A stretch of DNA of 64,000 nt from Aquilutibacter rugosus (GTDB taxonomy: Bacteria > Pseudomonadota > Gammaproteobacteria > Xanthomonadales > Xanthomonadaceae). Below, in pieces: positions 52,776 through 59,092 of this stretch (its first letter is position 1; each line of letters opens with the position of its first letter). The notes beneath the pieces were generated by a model. The model did not search any database, was not told where the DNA came from, and saw nothing but the letters and a program-made list of their open reading frames with translations. The translations under genes were made by a program, and so were the position numbers. Where the stretch lies: contig NZ_JAZHBO010000002.1 in NCBI RefSeq assembly GCF_036541335.1, forward strand, positions 124,001 through 188,000, read 5' to 3'.

Positions 52776-52981
52776 AGTCGGTCATCACCTGCCCCGAGTG
52801 CGGTGCTGTTACGCAGGAAACTATGCCCACCAATGCGTGCCAGTGGCTCTATGAGTGCGGCGCGTGCCATGTGGTGCTCAAACCGCTACCGGGGGATTGC
52901 TGCGTCTATTGCTCGTATGGCACGGTCAAGTGCCCACCTATTCAGCAAGGCAGTTCCTGCTGCAGTAGTGGCGGCGCATAA
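52757..52981 (+). CDS. cassette 8: Cys-rich MerC partner protein (GDCCxxCSYG type)
   Basis: The 74-residue protein has nine or more Cys residues: a CPEC and CGAC zinc-ribbon pair, then GDCCVYCSYGTVKCPP and a terminal CCSSGG. This small protein family commonly accompanies merC-like genes. A role in binding Hg2+ or another soft metal is plausible but inferred. It overlaps merC by 19 bases, making a two-gene cassette, and its TAA stop lies in the attC R'' core. Confidence 0.75.
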   Translation: MSSIELESVITCPECGAVTQETMPTNACQWLYECGACHVVLKPLPGDCCVYCSYGTVKCPPIQQGSSCCSSGGA

Positions 52982-53035
52982 CAATTCATTCAAGCCGAAG
53001 CCGCTTCGCGGCTCGGCTTAACTCAGGCGTTAGAT
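52976..53035 (+). repeat. attC 8 (60-bp type)
   Basis: GCATAAC and GTTAGAT bound a hairpin with arms GCCGAAGCCGC / GCGGCTCGGC. The R'' core overlaps the stop of the Cys-rich gene. Confidence 0.88.
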
Positions 53036-53143
53036 GCCAGATTTGGCGTTGCGTATGCTCACAGAAAATCGATAGCCGCAAGACTGTTTTTGGCAACTCA
53101 TAGCCACTACTATTTCTCCTTCATACCGTAGAGGAGATTGCGC

Positions 53144-53476
53144 GTGAAGAACTGGATATTTCTGGCTGTTGCAATCTTTGGCGAGGTCATCGCAACTTCC
53201 GCACTGAAGTCTAGCCATGGATTCACTAGGTTAGTTCCTTCCGTTGTAGTTGTGGCTGGCTACGGGCTTGCGTTCTATTTCTTGTCTCTCGCGCTCAAGT
53301 CCATTCCGGTCGGTATTGCTTACGCTGTATGGGCTGGGCTTGGCATCGTGCTTGTGGCAGCTATTGCTTGGATTTTCCATGGCCAAAAACTAGACTTCTG
53401 GGCGTTCATTGGCATGGGACTTATCGTCAGTGGCGTCGCCGTTCTAAACCTGCTATCCAAGGTCAGCGCACATTGA
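53144..53476 (+). CDS. qac: cassette 9: QacE-like small multidrug resistance exporter
   Basis: The 110-residue protein is the exact length of QacE/EmrE and shares long stretches with Qac[41 protein letters not shown] and [10 protein letters not shown]. The essential Glu is in GEVIAT. It exports quaternary ammonium cations by proton antiport. The GTG at 53144 is chosen because GAGGAG lies at good spacing; a TTG at 53138 sits too close. Unlike qacE-delta-1, the C-terminus is intact. Confidence 0.92.
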   Translation: MKNWIFLAVAIFGEVIATSALKSSHGFTRLVPSVVVVAGYGLAFYFLSLALKSIPVGIAYAVWAGLGIVLVAAIAWIFHGQKLDFWAFIGMGLIVSGVAVLNLLSKVSAH

Positions 53477-53486
53477 CCGGGTTGGC

Positions 53487-53546
53487 ATCTAACAATTCAT
53501 TCAAGCCGACGCCGCTTCGCGGCGCGGCTTAATTCAGGCGTTAGCA
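53487..53546 (+). repeat. attC 9 (60-bp type)
   Basis: ATCTAAC and GTTAGCA bound the common hairpin. Confidence 0.9.
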
Positions 53547-53550
53547 CTCA

Positions 53551-54570
53551 ATGCAAATGATGACTCTCCCTGAAGCACTAGGCAACGCACAGCGCTACAA
53601 CAAGCGCCACTTGCTGCTTGGCAATGGTTTCAGCATCGCTTGTCGCCCAGATATCTTCCTCTACGGGAAGCTTTACGAAAACGCGGATTTCAGCAAGCTC
53701 TCGCCAACGGCAAAATTTGCGTTTGAGGCTTTGGCAACTCAAGATTTCGAGCGCGTCATCAAAGCCTTGCGCGACGCGCAGAAAATTCTCTTAGCGTATG
53801 GCGCGCCCTCATCGTTCACAGACACCCTTAAGAATGATGCTGACGCCTTAAGAGAGCTTCTTGTGCAGACCATTGCAGCCAGCCACCCAGCTTGGCCGGG
53901 CGAAATTACCGAGCAAGAGTATAAGAACTGCCGCAATTTCATTGCGAATTTCAACAACATCTACACGTTCAACTACGACCTTCTTCTGTACTGGGCTCAA
54001 ATGCACACAGAGGAAGGCGAAGACCCAAACTCGGATGATGGCTTCCGGAAGCAAGAAGATAACTATGACGCTGGCTACGTCGTGTGGGAACCGAGCCAAA
54101 GCCACGAGCAGAATATGTACTTCCTGCATGGAGCGCTTCACGTATTTGATACGGGCACTGAGATCCAAAAGTACACATGGGTTAATACGGGCGTAAGATT
54201 AGTTGATCAGATTCGTGACGCTCTAAGCAAAGACTTCTTTCCCCTCTTTGTTTCCGAGGGAACAAGCAACGAAAAGTTAGAAAGAATCCGTCACAACGAC
54301 TACTTGTCAAAGGCCTATCGCAGCTTTTCTGAGATCACTGGAGCACTATTTATCTATGGGCACTCCCTCGCTGAGAACGATGAGCACTACCTAAAGCGGA
54401 TAGAAAAAGGCAAAGTCTCTTGCGTTTACGTTGTCATCTATGGAGATCCCAACGGGGATTCAAACAAGCAGATTATTTCCAGAGCTAACAAGCTGATTTC
54501 TGGCCGCGCTCCCAGCCGACCGCTGCAGGTGCAGTTCTTTGACGCGGCCACCGCGCGTGTATGGAGTTGA
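53551..54570 (+). CDS. cassette 10: SIR2-like/DUF4917 protein, possible defence NADase
   Basis: The 339-residue soluble protein resembles the DUF4917 family. It contains, in order, the motif set of SIR2-like NAD-binding proteins: LLLGNGFSIA (residues 21-30), IYTFNYDLLLYW (137-148), YFLHGALHVF (190-199) and LFIYGHSLAENDEHYL (266-281). SIR2-like proteins of this kind are often NAD-degrading effectors in antiphage systems, but no activity is shown for this one. It lies alone in its cassette, five bases after attC 9. Family call is from recognition; defence role is inference. Confidence 0.7.
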   Translation: MQMMTLPEALGNAQRYNKRHLLLGNGFSIACRPDIFLYGKLYENADFSKLSPTAKFAFEALATQDFERVIKALRDAQKILLAYGAPSSFTDTLKNDADALRELLVQTIAASHPAWPGEITEQEYKNCRNFIANFNNIYTFNYDLLLYWAQMHTEEGEDPNSDDGFRKQEDNYDAGYVVWEPSQSHEQNMYFLHGALHVFDTGTEIQKYTWVNTGVRLVDQIRDALSKDFFPLFVSEGTSNEKLERIRHNDYLSKAYRSFSEITGALFIYGHSLAENDEHYLKRIEKGKVSCVYVVIYGDPNGDSNKQIISRANKLISGRAPSRPLQVQFFDAATARVWS

Positions 54571-54571
54571 G

Positions 54572-54631
54572 CGCTAACAATTCATTCAAGCCGACGCCGC
54601 TTCGCGGCGCGGCTTAATTCAGGCATTAGGC
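54572..54631 (+). repeat. attC 10 (60-bp type, mutated R' core)
   Basis: CGCTAAC begins the site. The R' core reads ATTAGGC instead of GTTAGGC, so the base at the crossover point is changed. Confidence 0.85.
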
Positions 54632-54645
54632 GCAACAGGACAATT

Positions 54646-55182
54646 TCAAGCGGCCTCCGCAAGTAGCAGCCCATTTGATGTCAACTTATATCGACTGAAA
54701 GGTGGTCGGCCATCCACAATCGCCCTACTCAAAAGTTTGTTTGACTCAAGAACCTGTAGCCCTTGGGATAGCGCACGGGGAGTTACAGTCTTTAGTGCGC
54801 TAGCGATTTGTCCAAATCGTTCTTCTCCAGACCACACGACGTGGATCAGCGGCATTCCCCATCTCGTCAAGCTAGAAGGCTTTAAACCTAGATTCTCTTG
54901 CGCGCTTCTGATCGCGTGGGCGCCCTGAGCCATTCGCTGACCTTCATCCGTGATGACATATTCCGGGCGCAACGGATGACCATAGCCCGCGTTACGAGCT
55001 AACCAACCGTTAGCTACTGCTGCATCTAGCGTACGACTGAGACTGTCACGCGGCATGCCAAGTCGATTCAACAACTCAACATATCGTGCCCCTTGCCTAT
55101 CACTGAATTGTGCAAGAAGTGCCGTCAACCAACGATTTTGGCTGAGTGCAACGTGCTCTGCGATGGAGAGTGTTGACTTCAT
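54646..55182 (-). CDS. cassette 11: tandem HxlR-like winged-helix regulator (reverse strand)
   Basis: The 178-residue protein appears to consist of two winged-helix units of the HxlR/MarR-like kind. The first includes YVELLNRLGMPRDSLSRTLDA and ends with YVITDEGQRM; the second has RFGQIASALKTVTPRALSQGL and closes with SRYKLTSNGLLLAEAA. It is probably a repressor. It is transcribed against the array and divergent from a VOC gene in the same cassette, with 50 bp between starts, suggesting control of that gene. Confidence 0.75.
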   Translation of the reverse strand: MKSTLSIAEHVALSQNRWLTALLAQFSDRQGARYVELLNRLGMPRDSLSRTLDAAVANGWLARNAGYGHPLRPEYVITDEGQRMAQGAHAIRSAQENLGLKPSSLTRWGMPLIHVVWSGEERFGQIASALKTVTPRALSQGLQVLESNKLLSRAIVDGRPPFSRYKLTSNGLLLAEAA

Positions 55183-55232
55183 CTTTCATAGCAAGTATAC
55201 ATAGCAGACCTTCACAGTCAAGTAGGATCGCT
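55183..55232. promoter_or_regulatory. divergent promoter region of regulator and VOC gene
   Basis: The 50-bp gap separates the two divergent starts and must hold their ribosome binding sites and probably overlapping promoters. An AAGTATACATA segment is AT-rich and nearly symmetrical, a possible operator core. Prediction only. Confidence 0.35.
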
Positions 55233-55610
55233 ATGAGCATCAGCTACACCCCCGAGCTCACCGCTTCGATGAGTGTAAAAAATCTAGATCAATCAATAGC
55301 TTGGTATGAGAAAGTGCTGAACTTCAGCCTACTCTTTCGAGCAGATGAAATCGGCTATTGTGAACTCGCTACACGGGTGCCTGGCGTCAGTATCGGACTC
55401 TGCCAGAACGAAGAAGTGTCAGCCGGTGGAAACGCCACTAACGTATGGGGTGTCTCCGATATCCATGAGGCCAAAGCACATTTGGACAGCCACGGCGTCA
55501 GGCAAGATGGAGGCATACAGGAAGTCCCGGAAATGGTTAAGCTCTTAACCTTCTATGACCCAGACGGAAACACAATGATGTTTGCAGAATTACTCGCCGG
55601 GCAGGGTTAA
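55233..55610 (+). CDS. cassette 11: VOC-family (glyoxalase/bleomycin-resistance fold) protein
   Basis: The 125-residue protein has the vicinal oxygen chelate pattern: TASMSVKNLDQSIAWYEKVLNF, GYCELATRVPGVSIGL, WGVSDIHEAKAHL and TFYDPDGNTMMFAELL, with a terminal Glu as metal ligand. Members include glyoxalases, dioxygenases and antibiotic-binding proteins. The ATG at 55233 follows AGTAGGA. It is divergent from a regulator in the same cassette. Confidence 0.82.
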   Translation: MSISYTPELTASMSVKNLDQSIAWYEKVLNFSLLFRADEIGYCELATRVPGVSIGLCQNEEVSAGGNATNVWGVSDIHEAKAHLDSHGVRQDGGIQEVPEMVKLLTFYDPDGNTMMFAELLAGQG

Positions 55611-55626
55611 AAGTATGTCGTGTTGC

Positions 55627-55733
55627 GCCTAACAATTCGTTCAAGCCGAACCTGCTTCGCGGCCCGGCTAACGTGGTAACGTGTACCACATCGCCGTGCC
55701 GCTACGCAGGTCGGCTTAACTCAGGTGTTAGAC
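55627..55733 (+). repeat. attC 11 (107-bp type)
   Basis: GCCTAAC and GTTAGAC bound a longer site with an additional central arm (CTAACGTGGTAACGTGTACCAC), unlike the 60-bp form. Confidence 0.85.
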
Positions 55734-55752
55734 CGCAACAAAGGGGATTGCA

Positions 55753-56310
55753 ATGACGAAGAACATAATTGCTTTATCGCTTGCTCTTGCTTGCTGCGGG
55801 TGTCAAAACAAATCAAACACGGATACAGAATATTCCTCACAAGCCAACTCGCCACCGCCAGCCACAGAAGCGACCTCCGCTTATCAGGAGCAAACTCAAT
55901 CTGAGCAAGACTCAGCATCTGATGCCGCGCGCCAACTTTATTCCTACAGCTCGGTAGAAGACTCGGACGAAGAAGAGCAAGATCGAGATTGGAATACCTA
56001 TTCTGAAGAACTTGAAAGAGAAAGAATCGCCCAAGCTAAGCGAGACGTCGTAGATGCTCAGTACGACCTTAATCGCTCGGTTAGAGCATTGTCTTACGGA
56101 GACTGGGACAACGACCTTCCTACCGCACAGCGTCGCCTGCGCGAACTAGAGGACGCAAATTCCAATCTAAGCGCCTTAGACAGCTCCGCCGCATCCGACA
56201 TGGATTGGGAAATTCAGCGCATGAAACGTGATATGCGCAGACTAGAGGATGAAAACTGGCGAGATGTTGTCCCAGACATTGAGCGTCGCAATAGGAGCTT
56301 GAACTGGTAA
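55753..56310 (+). CDS. cassette 12: lipoprotein with coiled coil, unknown
   Basis: The 185-residue protein has a short lipoprotein signal (LSLALACCGC). The mature part starts with a Ser/Thr/Pro/Glu-rich region (residues 20-75, very acidic EDSDEEEQDRD) followed by a long charged helical region (80-180), probably coiled coil. No family recognised. The ATG follows AAAGGGG. Confidence 0.65.
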   Translation: MTKNIIALSLALACCGCQNKSNTDTEYSSQANSPPPATEATSAYQEQTQSEQDSASDAARQLYSYSSVEDSDEEEQDRDWNTYSEELERERIAQAKRDVVDAQYDLNRSVRALSYGDWDNDLPTAQRRLRELEDANSNLSALDSSAASDMDWEIQRMKRDMRRLEDENWRDVVPDIERRNRSLNW

Positions 56311-56352
56311 TCAGACGACCTGGAGTCTTCAATAGATGAGTAGTCGCCAGCG

Positions 56353-56412
56353 GTCTAACAATTCATTCAAGCCGACGCCGCTTCGCGGCGCGGCTTAATT
56401 CAGGTGTTAGGC
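56353..56412 (+). repeat. attC 12 (60-bp type)
   Basis: GTCTAAC and GTTAGGC bound the common hairpin. Confidence 0.9.
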
Positions 56413-56486
56413 AGCGGGTGCAGGGTCTCAGCACGTGAGACCTGAAAGCAGTGGAATGGACTTACCACCAACAAAGGAGTGCGACC

Positions 56487-56822
56487 ATGCAAGACGGCAT
56501 CTATCACGTTACCTTTTCCTCCAACTCCAACGACTTTGGTCAAGGGATTGCTGTGTTCAAGGGTGACTCCGTAAATGGCGGAGACCACGGCTACCTCTAC
56601 ACAGGCACCAAGTCTGAGCAGGCCGGGCAGTTCACCTCTCAGCTGACCATTAAGCAGTGGAACAACTCCGTGCAATCTGTGTTTGGCCCTGCCAAGGAGT
56701 TTGTCCTTGAGCTTAGTGGCAGCGCATCTGGCGGCAATGGGTTCTTGGCCAATGGGCACATTGCCGGTCAGCCGCATGCAAAGATCACCATTCGTGGTCA
56801 GTACCTCTCGGCCGCTGCCTAA
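56487..56822 (+). CDS. cassette 13: GrlR-like regulatory protein
   Basis: The 111-residue protein resembles the GrlR family of small beta-barrel proteins: MQDGIYHVTFSSNSNDFGQG at the start, then GDSVNGGDHGYLYTGT and QLTIKQWNNSVQSVFG. GrlR of enteropathogenic E. coli represses type III secretion by binding GrlA, but the family is broad and no GrlA or T3SS gene is present here. Start ATG 56487 follows AAAGGAG. The TAA stop is in the attC R'' core. Confidence 0.7.
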   Translation: MQDGIYHVTFSSNSNDFGQGIAVFKGDSVNGGDHGYLYTGTKSEQAGQFTSQLTIKQWNNSVQSVFGPAKEFVLELSGSASGGNGFLANGHIAGQPHAKITIRGQYLSAAA

Positions 56823-56876
56823 CAATTCATTCAAGCCGACGCCGCTTCGCGGCGCGGCTTAATTCAGGTGATAGAC
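56817..56876 (+). repeat. attC 13 (60-bp type, mutated R' core)
   Basis: GCCTAAC begins the site and overlaps the upstream stop. The R' core reads GATAGAC instead of GTTAGAC. Confidence 0.87.
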
Positions 56877-56881
56877 CGCGG

Positions 56882-57208
56882 GTGCAGGATTTGAGTCGAT
56901 CCATCGAAGGAGCACTTTCGGTCGTAGTCGCGCTAGGCGCGACCATTTGCAGCAGCTGGCTTCCGCGCAAGACGCCTGTGACTCACGCCAGCATCATGGG
57001 TTGTGAAAACGGGTGTGACGTCGCTGCCGGCGGATGGCCATTCATTTATGTCGTGGATGGAATGACCAGCTCCCCGGTTGGATCTGCGGATTTCCTGGGT
57101 GCACTTGTAGGATTGGATGACTTCCGCTGGGAAATGTTCGCGTTGAACTTTGTTGTCTGGCTCTCGGCAATTGCTATCGTTGCTTTAGCGTTCTCAAAGC
57201 GGAGATAG
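56882..57208 (+). CDS. cassette 14: small membrane protein, unknown, copy 1
   Basis: The 108-residue protein has a hydrophobic N-terminal segment (ALSVVVALGATICSSWL), a soluble loop with two Cys (MGCENGCDVAAGG) and a C-terminal helix (FALNFVVWLSAIAIVALAF). The GTG start at 56882 is only five bases after attC; a TTG nine bases on is an alternative, and neither has a good ribosome binding site. A second copy starts at 63827. Confidence 0.55.
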   Translation: MQDLSRSIEGALSVVVALGATICSSWLPRKTPVTHASIMGCENGCDVAAGGWPFIYVVDGMTSSPVGSADFLGALVGLDDFRWEMFALNFVVWLSAIAIVALAFSKRR

Positions 57209-57217
57209 CCGCTAGCG

Positions 57218-57325
57218 GTCTAACAATTCGTTCACGCCGAGATCGCTTTGCGGCCGCGGAGTTGTTCGGTAAATTGTCACAACGCCGCGGCCGCAAAGCG
57301 CTCCGGCTTAACTCAGGTGTTATGC
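57218..57325 (+). repeat. attC 14 (108-bp type)
   Basis: GTCTAAC and GTTATGC bound a long site with a GC-rich stem (GCGGCCGCGG / CCGCGGCCGC). It is nearly the same as attC 20. Confidence 0.88.
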
Positions 57326-57378
57326 TTGCAAGAGAACATAGCGTATTGTGATGTCGTTTTAACAACAGGAGAAATGTC

Positions 57379-57681
57379 ATGGTCAAAGTAGCCTTGTTCG
57401 TTCGCCTTGAAGCGAAACCCGGCAAAGAGAAAGAGGTTGAGAGCTTCCTTATGAGCGGCCTTCCCATCGTCAATGAGGAGCCTGCCACCACTGCTTGGTT
57501 TGGCATTCGCCTTGGACCGAGCACTTTCGGAATCTTTGATGCTTTCCCGGATGAAGCGGGTCGGCAAGCCCATCTCTCCGGCAAGGTCGCAGCAGCGTTA
57601 ATGGCAAAGGCAGGTGAGTTGTTCTCCGAGCCCCCGTCCATCGAACACGTTGATGTACTTGCGGCAAAGCTACCCGGCTAG
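57379..57681 (+). CDS. cassette 15: antibiotic biosynthesis monooxygenase-fold protein, copy 2
   Basis: The coding sequence is identical by eye to 50136-50438, and the upstream 45 bases differ at one position (GAACATAGCG against GAACATCGCG). The same ACAGGAGAA site precedes the ATG. The duplication covers the whole cassette including its 112-bp attC. Seven kilobases and eleven attC sites separate the copies. Confidence 0.8.
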   Translation: MVKVALFVRLEAKPGKEKEVESFLMSGLPIVNEEPATTAWFGIRLGPSTFGIFDAFPDEAGRQAHLSGKVAAALMAKAGELFSEPPSIEHVDVLAAKLPG

Positions 57682-57684
57682 CAA

Positions 57685-57796
57685 GCCTAACAATTCGTTC
57701 AAGCCGAACTTGCTTCGTTACAGCAAAAGCGTGACAGAGAAAACTTGTCACGCTTTTGCCTCCACTACGCAAGTCGGCTTAACTCAGGCGTTAGGC
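57685..57796 (+). repeat. attC 15 (112-bp type)
   Basis: It matches attC 3 except for a few bases. Here the central stem (AGCGTGACA ... TGTCACGCT) is fully paired. Confidence 0.9.
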
Positions 57797-57831
57797 ACCA
57801 ACCAAAGCATTCTGCAGATTGAGAGCCTCGC

Positions 57832-58194
57832 ATGTCTGAAATCACAAACGTCAGGTTCGTGCTTGCAGTCCTCGATCTAAAGAGGGCTACGGACTACTAC
57901 ATGTCCGCTTTGGGTCTCGCCATGGACTTTGAAGCGCCGGGTTGGTCATTCCTGTCTCGCGGGAGCTTTCGCGTCATGCTGGGTGAATGCACTGACGCAA
58001 TCCCGCCTGGAGAGCTTGGGGATCACTCCTACTACGGATACATCACCGTGAATGATATTGACTCACTCTACAGTGAGTATCAGAACTCGGGAGTTGAATT
58101 CACTCAACCCTTGGCCAACAAACCTTGGGGAATGCGTGAGTTCGGCATTCGCACCATTGACGGACACAGGCTCATGTTCGGGCAGGAACTGTGA
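57832..58194 (+). CDS. cassette 16: VOC-family protein
   Basis: The 120-residue protein has the VOC pattern: NVRFVLAVLDLKRATDYYMSAL, SFLSRGSFRVMLGEC, YITVNDIDSLYSEYQNSG and the end GMREFGIRTIDGHRLMFGQE with a terminal metal-ligand Glu. It could be a lyase, dioxygenase or antibiotic-binding protein. It is only distantly related to the VOC protein in cassette 11. Confidence 0.82.
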   Translation: MSEITNVRFVLAVLDLKRATDYYMSALGLAMDFEAPGWSFLSRGSFRVMLGECTDAIPPGELGDHSYYGYITVNDIDSLYSEYQNSGVEFTQPLANKPWGMREFGIRTIDGHRLMFGQEL

Positions 58195-58207
58195 TCATCG
58201 CGCAGGT

Positions 58208-58297
58208 GCCTAACAATTCGTTCAAGCCGAGCCCGCTTCGCGGTCTCGGCGCCAGCCGGTTCGCCTCGGGCGGGCCGGCTTAACTCAGGCGTTAGGC
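58208..58297 (+). repeat. attC 16 (90-bp type)
   Basis: GCCTAAC and GTTAGGC bound a site with GC-rich arms (GCCAGCCGGTTCGCCTCGGG centre), unlike others in the array. Confidence 0.87.
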
Positions 58298-58308
58298 TGC
58301 GGAGGTGA

Positions 58309-58348
58309 GTCAACCGCAGTTGACATTACGTCAACCATGGTTTACACT
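58309..58348 (+). promoter_or_regulatory. toxin-antitoxin promoter and operator
   Basis: TTGACA (58320-58325) and TACACT (58343-58348) are 17 bp apart, a good promoter for the toxin-antitoxin pair. GTCAAC, GTTGAC and GTCAAC (58309, 58319 and 58330) form two overlapping inverted repeats around the -35, a likely antitoxin operator. The cassette thus carries its own promoter. Confidence 0.6.
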
Positions 58349-58355
58349 CCCTGAT

Positions 58356-58652
58356 ATGTACGAAATCCTCAAGAGCAGCACGTTTGACAGCTGGCTTCGC
58401 GGCCTGCGCAACCGTGACGCTAAGGCAAAAGTTGAGGTTCGTATCAGGCGCCTTTCCCTCGGCAATCCCGGCCAGTTCCGCGTGCTCAAAGATGGCATCA
58501 ACGAGCTCAAGATCGACTATGGCCCTGGCTACCGCGTGTATTACACGTTCAAGGGTAAGACTTTGATTCTTCTGCTCTGTGGTGGAGACAAATCCACTCA
58601 AAGCAAGGACATACGGCTCGCCACTGAAATTGCTGCATCTTGGGAGACATGA
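58356..58652 (+). CDS. cassette 17: RelE/HigB-type toxin
   Basis: The 98-residue protein matches the 'addiction module killer protein' branch of the RelE/ParE superfamily: TFDSWLRGLRNRDAKAKVEVRI, RRLSLGNPGQFRVLKDGINE, LKIDYGPGYRVYYT and LLLCGGDKSTQSKDI. Such toxins cleave ribosome-bound mRNA. The ATG at 58356 is chosen; the longer frame has no support. It overlaps the antitoxin start by four bases, with toxin first, as in higBA. Confidence 0.88.
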   Translation: MYEILKSSTFDSWLRGLRNRDAKAKVEVRIRRLSLGNPGQFRVLKDGINELKIDYGPGYRVYYTFKGKTLILLLCGGDKSTQSKDIRLATEIAASWET

Positions 58653-58948
58653 CCATGGCCAAACTCAAAGAGACCTTCACCCGTTACGACACCGCCGACT
58701 ACCTCGAGTCCGAAGAAGACATTGCGGCTTATTTGAACGCTTGCGCGGATGAAGACGACCCTGCTCTCTTCCTTGCAGCGCTCGGTGACGTCGCACGCGC
58801 ACGCAACATTACGCAACTTGCCGCCCAAACTGGACTGACCCGCATGGGGCTGTACAAGGCATTCTCTGGCGCGGGGAATCCTAGCTTTGCTACTGTCAGC
58901 AAAGTTGCGCATGCCCTTGGCCTAAAGATCAAGGTAGCCGCTGCCTAA
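58649..58948 (+). CDS. cassette 17: HigA-like antitoxin
   Basis: The 99-residue protein has an N-terminal toxin-binding part (TFTRYDTADYLESEEDIAAYL) and a C-terminal helix-turn-helix (NITQLAAQTGLTRMGLYKAF through GNPSFATVSKVAHALGL), typical of the 'addiction module antidote' family paired with this toxin type. It should repress its own promoter. The start overlaps the toxin stop (ATGA); ATG 58655 is an alternative. The TAA stop lies in the attC. Confidence 0.88.
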   Translation: MTMAKLKETFTRYDTADYLESEEDIAAYLNACADEDDPALFLAALGDVARARNITQLAAQTGLTRMGLYKAFSGAGNPSFATVSKVAHALGLKIKVAAA

Positions 58949-59056
58949 CAATTCGTTCAACCCGACATGTCTCCGCTCCGCAGGAATGGGGCTTTTCCGC
59001 TACGCTAGCCCCATTCCCGCTGCGCTCCGCCATGCGGGTTAACTCTGGTGTCAGGC
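58943..59056 (+). repeat. attC 17 (114-bp type, mutated R' core)
   Basis: GCCTAAC and GTCAGGC bound a long hairpin site (GAATGGGGC ... GCCCCATTC). The R' core has C in place of T. It is related to attC 21 in outer sequence. Confidence 0.85.
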
Positions 59057-59092
59057 GGGCATCCACCGTTGACGAGGGCGGACAGATTCTCC

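Noticed and set aside
52960..53532. Frames ending in NNSFKP-type peptides (for example 51101-51286, 52803-53021, 53329-53532)
   Set aside because: The shared tail is translation of the attC repeat, and these frames are shadows of the real cassette genes.
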